Part shown: positions 7,074 through 14,806 of the stretch, piece after piece
Numbering within the stretch: the stretch's first letter is position 1
Layout of the letters: every line of letters begins with the position of its first letter
From: an uncultured Verrucomicrobiota bacterium
Lineage (GTDB): Bacteria; Verrucomicrobiota; Verrucomicrobiia; Chthoniobacterales; SZAS-18
DNA: 15,311 nucleotides
NCBI GenBank assembly: GCA_937873255.1
Contig: CALMVM010000623.1
Coordinates: forward strand, 2,733 to 18,043
Direction: 5' to 3'
Notes under the pieces: model-generated
Told to the model about the DNA's origin: nothing
Seen by the model: only the letters and a program-made list of their open reading frames with translations
Database searches by the model: none
Program-made: the position numbers and the translations under genes

Positions 7074-8955
7074 CCCCCGCCGGAGCATGGTCCAGTGGCG
7101 AGGCAAGATCCTTGCGCTGCCACGCGCGGACGTAGTCGATGACAAAATCTGCCGGCAACTGCTTGTCGTCGGTCGCGTCGTTGTCCCACCCGCCGCTGGG
7201 CATGTAAAAGATGAGGAACGCCGGCACGTTGGACACGCGCGGGTCTTCCCAACGCAACACTTCCTTGCCGTTGCAATAGTAGGTCAGTTGCCCCGGTAGC
7301 CAGAGCAGACCGCAGGTCAGGAAACCGTCCTTGTCGGGCTGGAAGTAGACTTTGTCAGCGCCGTTGCTCTTGTGGTCTTTTTTGTAGCCATCCCAGTGTT
7401 CCGCGATGTTGTAGCGAAGTCCGCCCCAGCGCGTGAGGTGCTCCATGATGTCGAACTCCATCCCGCCGTCGTAGGTGTCCTGGCGTTTCGGTTCCGCCGA
7501 GGGGCCGCGGTCGGGCATCATCCAAAAGGCCGGCCACAATCCCGGCGCGGTGGGCAATTTCATCCTTGCCTCGAAATATCCGTAGCGCTGCGTCCACTTG
7601 CCGAGGGTGTCGAGATAACCGGTGGCGTAGGGAGTTTCCAAGCCGTTCGGATCGTCGTTCTGATGGCCGGTTTTCTTCTCGTAGCGTAACTTGGCGAACC
7701 CGCCGCCAATCAGAACGTTTTCCTTGGTCCAATGCGTTTTTTTGGGGTCCCACCAGTTGGAGGAATAAACATTCCAATGCGTGGCGTCGAGGGTCGCGCC
7801 GTCAAATTCATCGGCATAGGTCTTGACCCAGTCGCCTTCGGCCGGAGGACGCTTGCCGAGCCAATCTGGCAAAACGGGAACAGGGGGCACATCGGCGCGG
7901 ATCGACTCGACCGCCAGCGAGCCGGTCGGCCCACCCGGCACGCTCAGGATCGTCACGCCGGACACGGTATCGTTGGTGAGGTGCGTCAGCAATTTTTTCT
8001 GCGATGGGTCGCCGGGTTTGGCGTTGGCGAAGGGGACCACGAGTTCCGCTGATGCGCCGGGAGCGAGCGGTGCGCCGGCGACGGTCTCGCTGGCCCCGCC
8101 ATTGCTCTCGACGTGAGCGCTGGGAGTCAAGGAAGTGTTGCCGCTGTTGCGCAGTTTAATCCTTACTTCCAGGCAGTCGCGCAGGTCCCAGCGACCCACC
8201 GCCGGTTTGACGGTAACCGCTGGCGGCACGCGTGTGGACGCCGCCGGAAACTCGACCCGCAACTGCGCGTCGGCGAGGGTGAAAGTCGTGCCGGCGGCCG
8301 TGACCTGCTTGCCGACGTCGAACGCCACGCCCGGCCCGAACAATGACCCGCCCTTGGGTTTGACGCGGATGGAATTTGGATCGACCGCCGGTTGTTCGCC
8401 CGGCGTGCCGCCGGCGGTCAGTGATTCAATGCGGAACGACTGCTGAATGTCCGACTTCCTGACGAAAAAGAGCAAGTTGGAAACCTCCGCCGGCTTCAAC
8501 GGATAATCAGCCTTTCCAGAAGCATATCCGAAATACACTTTGACCGTGTCGGTCATGCCGGGTTGCACGACGATGCTCTCGGTATTCCAAGGATGGGCTT
8601 GCCAGGGGCCGTCGTTGTCGACGCGCAGGCAGACCGTCGTTACCTTGGTGCCGGTGTTGGCGACGCGTGCCTCGACGTGTCCGTAGGCCGACAGGTCGAA
8701 GACCGGGCCGCCCGTCGGCTTGAAGCTGACGCCGGGGTAATTTTCCTTGCCGCCAAGCAGTGCGCTGATTTCCAGCCCCGGCACTGCTGGGTCCGTGCTG
8801 CGGGAGACGGAGACTTGCGGTGAACTGGGCACGAGATGTTGCGCCGCGTCCGGCGACCTAACATCGAGCAACACCTTGCCAGTCTGCGCGTTGGCGGCGC
8901 CGGGTAAGTGCAGCGCGAGCAACGCGGCGAGGAACGAGCAAGCGGGAAATTTCAT
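7054..8955 (-). CDS. Secreted GH16 family glycoside hydrolase with N-terminal accessory domains
   Basis: A 633-residue secreted enzyme. The signal peptide MKFPACSFLAALLALHLPG is cleaved near ANA|QTG. Residues ~27-190 and ~190-350 look like two beta-sandwich accessory domains of carbohydrate-binding type (for example VFDLSAYGHVEARVANTGTK and LRDCLEVRIKLRNSGNTSL). I could not assign a CBM family. The C-terminal catalytic domain (~375-615) carries EFDIME at 500-505, the E-x-D-x-x-E active-site signature of the beta-bulge GH16 type: first Glu nucleophile, last Glu acid/base. Flanking YGYFEARMKLP and GLWPAFWMMP are also GH16-like. The family covers laminarinases, agarases, porphyranases and carrageenases, and I cannot choose a substrate. 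It is divergent from the symporter across a shared operator, and the dehydrogenase follows on the same strand. ATG 8955 is the start because the signal peptide begins there; no close Shine-Dalgarno is visible. Confidence 0.92.
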   Translation of the reverse strand: MKFPACSFLAALLALHLPGAANAQTGKVLLDVRSPDAAQHLVPSSPQVSVSRSTDPAVPGLEISALLGGKENYPGVSFKPTGGPVFDLSAYGHVEARVANTGTKVTTVCLRVDNDGPWQAHPWNTESIVVQPGMTDTVKVYFGYASGKADYPLKPAEVSNLLFFVRKSDIQQSFRIESLTAGGTPGEQPAVDPNSIRVKPKGGSLFGPGVAFDVGKQVTAAGTTFTLADAQLRVEFPAASTRVPPAVTVKPAVGRWDLRDCLEVRIKLRNSGNTSLTPSAHVESNGGASETVAGAPLAPGASAELVVPFANAKPGDPSQKKLLTHLTNDTVSGVTILSVPGGPTGSLAVESIRADVPPVPVLPDWLGKRPPAEGDWVKTYADEFDGATLDATHWNVYSSNWWDPKKTHWTKENVLIGGGFAKLRYEKKTGHQNDDPNGLETPYATGYLDTLGKWTQRYGYFEARMKLPTAPGLWPAFWMMPDRGPSAEPKRQDTYDGGMEFDIMEHLTRWGGLRYNIAEHWDGYKKDHKSNGADKVYFQPDKDGFLTCGLLWLPGQLTYYCNGKEVLRWEDPRVSNVPAFLIFYMPSGGWDNDATDDKQLPADFVIDYVRAWQRKDLASPLDHAPAGASVSKR

Positions 8956-9077
8956 GTTGGGAGGGAACTTCGGAGCCTCCTCAAATGGGTTGGCACCGGC
9001 GTTTCACGTCAGCTATCACCAGCGGTAAGGTGAGGCAAGCCGTTGCGGCTCCGATGCGCCTGTTTGAAGCCTGCTTT

Positions 9078-9099
9078 CCCATTCAACTTGTTGAATGGG
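9078..9099. promoter_or_regulatory. Predicted LacI-family operator, site 3, extended 22-bp palindrome
   Basis: The core TTCAACTTGTTGAA (9082-9095) has perfect half-sites around TT. The symmetry continues outward, so arms CCCATTCAAC and its reverse complement GTTGAATGGG flank TT with no mismatch over 22 bp. It lies between divergent GH16 (start 8955, 123-127 bp away) and the symporter (start 9163, 68 bp away), so one site can govern degradation and uptake together. It is the most symmetric of the four sites. Confidence 0.78.
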
Positions 9100-9162
9100 A
9101 TGGGTGAAAGAATCGCTGGGCGACCTCTTCCCAACCCGCAAAGATAGCACCAGCGAAACCCC

Positions 9163-11169
9163 ATGCACCTGATTGACTGGCTGCTTCTGATCATTCCGCT
9201 GCTGCTGCTGGTCGCGGTTGGCGCTTACACGCAGAGCCGCGTGAAAAGCGTGGCTGATTTTTTGTCAGGTGGACGCGTGGCCGGACGCTACCTGCTGGCA
9301 GTGGCCAAGGGCGAGCAGCAGGCGGGCGCGGTAGTGTTTGTGGCGACGTTCGAGATCATCGCGCACTCGGGTTTTGTACTGACGTGGTGGAGCTGGCTCC
9401 AGGTGCTGCCGGGTTTGCTGGTGACAATTTCCGGGTTCGTCGTCTCCCGCTTCCGCGAAACGCGCGCCATGACGCTGGCGCAATTCTTCGAGCTACGCTA
9501 CAGCCGCAATTTCCGACTGTTCGCCGGACTCCTGGCGTTCGGCGCGGGCGTCGTCAATTTCGGCATCATCCCCGCCGTTGGCGCGCGGGTGTTCGTGTAT
9601 TTCCTGGACTTGCCCGAAAATGTCACGGTCCTGGCGTGGGCGATGCCAACCTATGTGCTGCTCATGGGGATGTTTCTGGGCCTGACGCTGCTGCTGGCTG
9701 CGACGGGTGGGTTTCTGACGGTCATGGTTTGCGACTGTCTGGAAGGCATGATCTCGCAGGTGCTCTACCTGGCGATCATCGTTTCGCTGGTGTTTTCCTT
9801 CACCTGGCCGGAAGCCGCCGAAACCTTGTCGCACCGGGCGGTGGGCCAGTCGCTGCTCAATCCGTTTGACGCGGGAAAGCTGAGTGATTTCAACCTGTGG
9901 TACGTGCTCATGAATGCCGTCGTCGGCATCTACGGCACGATGGCCTGGCAAAACGCCAGCGGCTACAATTCGGCCGCCCTCAACGCGCACGAATCCCGCA
10001 TGGGCAACGTGCTCGGACGCTGGCGCGAGATGGGCAAGTCGGCCGTGCTCGTGCTTTTGGCGATCTGCGCGCTCACTTACCTGGAACACCCCCACTACGC
10101 CACGCAGGCGTCACAAGTGGAGACGCAGGTACGGCAGATTGCCCAGCCTCAGGTCCGTGAGCAGATGCGCGTGCCCATCGCGCTCTCGCGCCTGTTGCCG
10201 CCGGGCATCAAGGGCGCGCTGTGCGTGGTCATGCTGATGGGACTCTTCGGCGGGGACGCCACCCACCTGCATTCGTGGGGCGGCATCTTCGTGCAGGACG
10301 TGGTGCTGCCATTGCGTCGGCGGCCGTTCACGCCGCAAGCGCACATCCGCGCGCTGCGGTGGTCGATGGCGGGCGTAGCGGGGTTCGCGTTCGTCTTCGG
10401 TGCGTTGTTCCACCAGACCGAATACATCAACATGTGGTGGGCCGTCACGCAGGCGCTCTACGTCGGCGGCGCGGGAGCCGCCATCATCGGCGGCCTGTAC
10501 TGGAAAAAGGGCACGACGGCAGGCGCATGGACGGCGCTGCTGGCCGGTTCCACGTTGGCGGCAGGCGGCATCCTGACACGGCAGTTCCTCGGCGCGGATT
10601 TTCCGCTCAACGGCCTGCAAATTTCCTTCGGAGCGACGCTGACCGCCGTGGTCTCATACATCGGCGTATCACTGTTGACCTGCCGGGAGGACTATGACCT
10701 GGACCGTCTCCTGCATCGTGGACCGTATGCTGCCGTCGTGGTCCGGCGCGACGGCGACTCCGCGCTTCCGCCGTCCGACGAGCGTCCGTCCTTGTGGTGG
10801 CGGATCCTGGGCATCGACGAACACTTCAGCCGCACGGACCGCTGGCTGACCACCACGCTTTTTGCCTGGAGCATGTTTTGGCTCGTCGTGGCGGTTGTCG
10901 GTACGGTCTGGAACATCACCGCGCCGTGGCCGGTGCCGGCGTGGGCGCGGTTCTGGCGGGTGGCGGGCATCGGGGTCCCGATGGCGTTCTGCCTGATTAC
11001 GGCCGTGTGGTTCACCTGGGGCGGCACGCGCGACATCCGCGCCCTATTTCACAGGCTTGCGCTGGAAAAGGTCAACCCGCTCGACGACGGCTCGGTGAGG
11101 GACGAACGCAACCTCGACGAAATCGCCGTGTCTGTCGCTCCCGTCCACAGTGCCAGCTTGAAAGAATAA
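9163..11169 (+). CDS. Sodium:solute symporter (SSS) family transporter
   Basis: A 668-residue inner-membrane protein with about 14-15 hydrophobic segments, starting with WLLLIIPLLLLVAVGAY. It is predicted to import a solute with Na+. SSS-like features include the early SVADFLSGGRVAGRYLLAVA region, the FFELRYSRNFRLFAGLLAFG loop-helix, the conserved WQNASGYNSAALNAHE segment, and GLFGGDATHLHSWGGIFVQD followed by later helices. The length exceeds the common ~500-550 residues because of a C-terminal extension with two more membrane segments (WLTTTLFAWSMFWLVVAVVG and the one beginning GVPMAFCLITAVWF) and a soluble tail. The role is inferred from position: it is divergent from GH16 across a perfect operator and 11 bp upstream of a secreted deacetylase, so it probably takes up the sugars or uronates released outside. 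ATG 9163 gives a proper first helix. No Shine-Dalgarno is apparent. Confidence 0.9.
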   Translation: MHLIDWLLLIIPLLLLVAVGAYTQSRVKSVADFLSGGRVAGRYLLAVAKGEQQAGAVVFVATFEIIAHSGFVLTWWSWLQVLPGLLVTISGFVVSRFRETRAMTLAQFFELRYSRNFRLFAGLLAFGAGVVNFGIIPAVGARVFVYFLDLPENVTVLAWAMPTYVLLMGMFLGLTLLLAATGGFLTVMVCDCLEGMISQVLYLAIIVSLVFSFTWPEAAETLSHRAVGQSLLNPFDAGKLSDFNLWYVLMNAVVGIYGTMAWQNASGYNSAALNAHESRMGNVLGRWREMGKSAVLVLLAICALTYLEHPHYATQASQVETQVRQIAQPQVREQMRVPIALSRLLPPGIKGALCVVMLMGLFGGDATHLHSWGGIFVQDVVLPLRRRPFTPQAHIRALRWSMAGVAGFAFVFGALFHQTEYINMWWAVTQALYVGGAGAAIIGGLYWKKGTTAGAWTALLAGSTLAAGGILTRQFLGADFPLNGLQISFGATLTAVVSYIGVSLLTCREDYDLDRLLHRGPYAAVVVRRDGDSALPPSDERPSLWWRILGIDEHFSRTDRWLTTTLFAWSMFWLVVAVVGTVWNITAPWPVPAWARFWRVAGIGVPMAFCLITAVWFTWGGTRDIRALFHRLALEKVNPLDDGSVRDERNLDEIAVSVAPVHSASLKE

Positions 11170-11180
11170 AATTGGTCCTC

Positions 11181-11996
11181 ATGAAAACCGTCATCTCCCT
11201 CCTTACCGTGCTCCTCGCGTCGGCATGTCCGCTCGCCAACGCTGCTCCGGCCATCATCATCAAGACGGACGACCTGCGCATCGGGAAATCGCAGACCGTC
11301 TCGCCCGAGTGGCAGCGTCTCGCCGATTTTATCAAGAACCGCAAAATCAAGGCGAGCATCGGGATCATCTGCGATTCACTGGAAGGCGACCATCCACAGT
11401 ATTTTCAGTGGATCAAAGACCTGTACAAGACTGGGTTGGTCGAGTTCTGGCTGCACGCCTACGATCACAAATCCTGGACCGCGCCGGACGGCACGGTCTA
11501 CAACGAGTACGATCACCGTCCCTACGAGGAAGAGGTGCAGCGCGTCGCGCATTGCCAGCAACTCGCTCGGGAGAAACTCGGCTTCACGTTCCGGACCTTC
11601 GGCCCGCCCGGCACCGACGCCGCCGGTCCGGCTGTGGACGACAATGCCTGGAAAGCCTTCGCGGCGGACCCGGACATCAAAACGGTCTTCTACGTCACCA
11701 TGGACGACGTGGGTGAAAAGCTCGAAGCCACCACGAAACTGCGACTCCTGACCCGTGTTTGGCAAGTGAACATCGAGCACCCGTTGTTCGTGCCCAGCCT
11801 GGAGCAGTTCCAACGCGGCTACGCTGCCTACGCCGACAAACGCGATTACTTCTATCTCCAAGGCCACCCGCAGCACTGGAACGAGGCGGCCTTCGCGGAG
11901 TTCACGCGGATCGTTGATTTCGCCACCGCGCAGGGTTGCGCGTTCGTGACGCCTTCGGAGGCTGTGGCCCGACCGGTCGCGCCCGGCCGGCGTTGA
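11181..11996 (+). CDS. Secreted polysaccharide-deacetylase-like protein
   Basis: A 271-residue exported paralogue of the protein at 1413-2186, about half identical by eye. The signal peptide MKTVISLLTVLLASACPLAN is cleaved near ANA|AP. The mature protein begins directly at the fold: IIIKTDD (D30-D31), then H92-A-Y-D-H96, consistent with an Asp-His-His metal site, and a late LQGHPQHWN. Its length is normal for a single-domain enzyme. ATG 11181 lies 11 bp after the symporter stop, so the two are most likely one operon under the operator at 9078-9099. The frame is open further upstream inside the symporter gene, but that would destroy the signal peptide. No Shine-Dalgarno is visible; translation may be coupled to the symporter. 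It probably acts in the periplasm on acetylated oligosaccharides. The NodB-like assignment is fairly secure, the substrate not. Confidence 0.85.
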   Translation: MKTVISLLTVLLASACPLANAAPAIIIKTDDLRIGKSQTVSPEWQRLADFIKNRKIKASIGIICDSLEGDHPQYFQWIKDLYKTGLVEFWLHAYDHKSWTAPDGTVYNEYDHRPYEEEVQRVAHCQQLAREKLGFTFRTFGPPGTDAAGPAVDDNAWKAFAADPDIKTVFYVTMDDVGEKLEATTKLRLLTRVWQVNIEHPLFVPSLEQFQRGYAAYADKRDYFYLQGHPQHWNEAAFAEFTRIVDFATAQGCAFVTPSEAVARPVAPGRR

Positions 11997-12024
11997 CCCG
12001 TAAAGGGGTCATGGCCCCTTCGGG
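11997..12024. terminator. Bidirectional hairpin between convergent genes
   Basis: AAGGGG (12003-12008) pairs with CCCCTT (12015-12020), and CCCG (11997-12000) with CGGG (12021-12024) across a TA bulge. The structure starts directly after the deacetylase stop. The stop codon of the opposing 542-residue gene (12009-12011) falls in the 6-base loop. No T tract lies on either side, so it is terminator-like but not a textbook intrinsic terminator. Confidence 0.5.
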
Positions 12025-13637
12025 TTCGGCACGAAGCGTCCCTTTGTCGCGGAGAATCGTCCGCCGTTATCGCTTGTCTTGCCGTCCACCCAGATCCATT
12101 TGAGATTTTCCGTGCCGTGGGCTTGCTGTGGGGCGTTGGCGCGATGCGCGTCCCACATCGCCTGCACGAAGGCGTCGGTATTGTTGCGGGTGGGATGAGG
12201 CTGGCCGGTCTTCGAATCGTACTTTTTGCTCCCCGACCGCATCCACCAGTCACAGAAGTCGAAGAAGGCATCATGGTTCCAGGCGGGTCGGGCCTTTAGA
12301 TAAAGTGCTGCCAGTGCGAAGCCGGGCCAGTTGCCGCCGGTCCAAAGGTATGTGTTGGAGAATTTATCGTCATCGTCCCATTCGCGGTAGGGCTTCTCCA
12401 AAAAGGGTCGGCGGGCATGGGTATGGAATCCCACCTGCCACAGCGCGTCCTGCCCATCCGCCCCCCGGCCGTAGTAGGTGTCCACGTCCTCGGAAAAAAC
12501 GGTCGTCGGAACGATTTCGCCGGGACCCCTGACCAGGATGTCCCGGTGATACAACAGTGGGTATTTCGGATTCGATAGTTGGACTGCTCGGAGCGCGGGC
12601 TTGTCCAACAACAGGCTTGCAAAGAGCAGCGGCCACTTGCGCCCCATCCAGTGTCCGCCGTCGGAGAACCACTGCCGCCCCATGCCTGCCACTCCATGCA
12701 GATCGATCCCGTACTGGATAAATCCGACCATGAGAGGCTCCTTTTGCACGCGCGGCACATCGAGTAGCAGCATGAGCGAGGCGAAACTGTTCAGGTAGGC
12801 GACCACCCCGCCATAGGACGGTTGGTTTTGCGCCGGTGCGCTGTACTGCACCGTCCAGTCGTCCACGTGGTCGAGCCAAGGCCGCTGGTAGAGACGCGCC
12901 ATCTTTTCCCACGATGGCACCGGCCCGGCGGGCTTCAGGCCGGGCAGCAGATTCCAGCGAATGTCTTTCGTCTCGTAAATGGTCTTGTCGGTCCCGGCGT
13001 ATGCCGGACGAAACGCGTCCGGCGGCGGTTCCTTGTCCAGGCAAGTGAGCACCGCCGCCGTGTCGAGCGCGATGGGAGCGCGGGCGGTGTTAAAGCCGCC
13101 GAGTTGTTCGGGAAACAGCATCACCGGCAGATACGGAGTGGCGAGGACGCCGTTCTCGTAGGCCTCACTGCTGACCGTGGACACCAGCGATTGGTTCGCC
13201 GGCAGACGGTAAGGAAACACGACGGTCAGCGCGGGATCGTAGTTTGTGGCACGGGAGTCGTACCCTTGATGGGTGAACAGCCCATTCTTCTCGGCCCCCA
13301 AAATAATCATCGATCCATTGCGGCAGCGTTTGTCTTCCACGAGTGAAACCGCGCCGTACCGGCTCTGTGCATTCGTGGTCGGTTCATTTGCGGGCGCGGG
13401 ACCGGATTGTGGCAACACGCCGACCACAGTCACCGGGCCGATGACCCACCAGTCGCCGGTCACAAACCGGCCGACCGGGTACGGTTTGTCAAATGTCCAT
13501 GTGATCCCGTACTGGGTTACGCTCTGTGACAGGACGGCACTGGCTTGGCCGGGCACCAAGGGAAATAAAGCGCCACTGATGCTGGTCATAAAAAAATAAC
13601 GCCGCAGGGCACCGGAAGTAAAAAGTCGGGAAAACAT
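12009..13637 (-). CDS. Secreted protein of unassigned family, possible carbohydrate-active enzyme
   Basis: A 542-residue protein that I cannot assign to a named family. The N-terminus (RRYFFMTSISGALFPLVPG, cleavage near ASA|VL) looks like a signal peptide. A beta-type region follows with ITWTFDKPYPVGRFVTGDWW (45-64) and VIGPVTV, then NGSM, QGYDSR and YDPAL. From ~245 onward it is helical and rich in aromatic residues, with SDGGHWMGRKWPLLFASLLL (325-344), a Trp-rich YLWTGGNWPGFALAALYLKA, and DFCDWWMRSG. I recall similar GDWWVIGPV and GGH-x-x-GRKWP proteins in Planctomycetes and Verrucomicrobia, usually left hypothetical. The helical half recalls the (alpha/alpha) toroids of polysaccharide lyases, which is inference. 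A one-mismatch copy of the locus operator lies 93 bp upstream. ATG 13637 is the start; an internal ATG at 13589 would shorten the signal peptide. No Shine-Dalgarno is seen. Confidence 0.8.
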   Translation of the reverse strand: MFSRLFTSGALRRYFFMTSISGALFPLVPGQASAVLSQSVTQYGITWTFDKPYPVGRFVTGDWWVIGPVTVVGVLPQSGPAPANEPTTNAQSRYGAVSLVEDKRCRNGSMIILGAEKNGLFTHQGYDSRATNYDPALTVVFPYRLPANQSLVSTVSSEAYENGVLATPYLPVMLFPEQLGGFNTARAPIALDTAAVLTCLDKEPPPDAFRPAYAGTDKTIYETKDIRWNLLPGLKPAGPVPSWEKMARLYQRPWLDHVDDWTVQYSAPAQNQPSYGGVVAYLNSFASLMLLLDVPRVQKEPLMVGFIQYGIDLHGVAGMGRQWFSDGGHWMGRKWPLLFASLLLDKPALRAVQLSNPKYPLLYHRDILVRGPGEIVPTTVFSEDVDTYYGRGADGQDALWQVGFHTHARRPFLEKPYREWDDDDKFSNTYLWTGGNWPGFALAALYLKARPAWNHDAFFDFCDWWMRSGSKKYDSKTGQPHPTRNNTDAFVQAMWDAHRANAPQQAHGTENLKWIWVDGKTSDNGGRFSATKGRFVPNPKGP

Positions 13638-13975
13638 GGCGGGCTCGACATGACCAAGTCCGTTGCTCGGATTGGGGTTGAAGGCGGATCACATAAGGAA
13701 ATCGTTGGTTGTGGGGGCTGTCAAAGTCGGTCAACAGGTTGAATGAACGCTGTCTTGCGGGTGCTGAGCGTGAGAAGGATAGTTCTTGTGTTGACTATGT
13801 ATTGCACTTGGTCAGCCGCTTCGGCAGATTCCGGCGGTCAAGATTAGCGATTTACGCCGATTCAACCCATGCCGAGTCAACCCGCGTACACCACTGCCGC
13901 CCGGCGACCGTTTGTGCTCTGGTTGCGCGCGGTTAGCCATCCTCGGCGGCAGACTCCGCGCCTGCCATCACGTTC
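13638..13975. other. 338-bp divergent intergenic region
   Basis: This lies between the 542-residue gene (leftward) and the prepilin genes (rightward). The only structured element I can support is the predicted operator at 13730-13743. The right part (13745-13975) should hold the prepilin promoter, but no convincing -35/-10 pair stands out. A TCAACCC direct repeat at 13862-13868 and 13877-13883 is the only other pattern. I see no reading frame that looks like a gene. Confidence 0.6.
13730..13743. promoter_or_regulatory. Predicted LacI-family operator, site 4, one mismatch
   Basis: GTCAACAGGTTGAA matches site 1 at 13 of 14 positions, plus the following TG; only the first base differs (G for T). 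It lies 93 bp upstream of the secreted 542-residue gene and 233 bp or more from the prepilin start, so the former is the likely target. It ties the unassigned protein to the same regulon as GH16 and the symporter. Confidence 0.65.
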
Positions 13976-14806
13976 GTGAAAAACCTCTCCCCCATGGAAA
14001 CGGTTGTTCCGACTTCTGCTGCGGCGGACACCTCGCCACCGAACGATCCGCGCACACGTCCAAGAGCCTTTACCTTGGTGGAGTTGCTGGTGGTGATGGC
14101 GGTCATCATCGCTCTTGTCGCCATTGCCACCCCGGCGGTGAACTCACTTAAGAACAGTGGGGATGTCACCGCCGCCGCGTATGATCTGAGCGACATCCTC
14201 ACGCGTGCGCGCACCTACGCCGTGGCGAACAACACTTACGTCTGGGTCGGCATGTTTGAAGAGAACGGCTCACAAAATTCCACCCAGCCGGCGGCGGCGG
14301 GCGTTGGCCGCGTGGTCGTCGCGGCGGTGTATTCCAAGGATAGTAGTTGCTTGTATGATCCGAGCGGGGCCGTCACCGGTAGCCTGCCCCCCGCGCTTCT
14401 CGGCCAGTACGGGAACTTGGTCAAGATCAACAATGTCCACCTGTCCGCTTTTCCCAACGGCACGGGCACCGGTGGCGGCTTCGCGGGACGCCCGCCCGCC
14501 GGGAGCGCTTCTGATGGCAGCGACGCCAGTTGCCGAATCAGCGACCGGCTGCCGGCCAGCGCATGCAAGTATCCGTTCACTTATCCCGTGGGTGCTTCCG
14601 GCCCCAGCGCGCAATATACCTTTACCAAAATGGTTCAGTTCAGCCCGCGAGGAGAAGCGCGCATTAATTGCGTGCAGGATATGCAGCCGCTCATCGAGAT
14701 CGGCATGGTCCGCACCCACGGAGCCGCCGCCGACACCGCCAACAAAAATGTCGTTACCCTCCAGGTATCGGGCATCGCCAGCAACGTCAGCATCTACCGT
14801 CCATGA
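13976..14806 (+). CDS. Prepilin-like protein, probable Verru_Chthon cassette protein D
   Basis: A 276-residue type IV pilin-like (pseudopilin) protein. The leader ends in RPRA|FTLVELLVVMAVIIALVA, with Glu at mature position 5, as required for prepilin peptidase processing and assembly. The residue before the cut is Ala31 instead of the usual Gly. After the hydrophobic helix come AAYDLSDILTRARTYAVANN and TYVWVGMFEE, which I associate with the Verru_Chthon cassette D family (TIGR02596). Four cysteines lie in the C-terminal two thirds. The start is uncertain: GTG 13976 or ATG 13994, six codons later, and neither has a Shine-Dalgarno. The stop overlaps the next start (ATGA at 14803-14806), so translation of the pair is coupled. 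The cassette proteins have no established function that I know of, beyond an expected pilus- or secretion-like apparatus. It carries no copy of the locus operator nearby and appears independent of the sugar locus. Confidence 0.75.
   Translation: MKNLSPMETVVPTSAAADTSPPNDPRTRPRAFTLVELLVVMAVIIALVAIATPAVNSLKNSGDVTAAAYDLSDILTRARTYAVANNTYVWVGMFEENGSQNSTQPAAAGVGRVVVAAVYSKDSSCLYDPSGAVTGSLPPALLGQYGNLVKINNVHLSAFPNGTGTGGGFAGRPPAGSASDGSDASCRISDRLPASACKYPFTYPVGASGPSAQYTFTKMVQFSPRGEARINCVQDMQPLIEIGMVRTHGAAADTANKNVVTLQVSGIASNVSIYRP

Noticed and set aside
10794..11180. Upstream extension of the secreted deacetylase frame into the symporter gene
   Set aside because: The extension reads as an out-of-frame shadow of the symporter and would bury the signal peptide beginning at 11181.
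13861..13883. Possible fifth operator made of TTCAAC and GTCAAC
   Set aside because: The two elements are direct, not inverted, and are 15 bp apart. They do not form the palindrome seen at the other sites.
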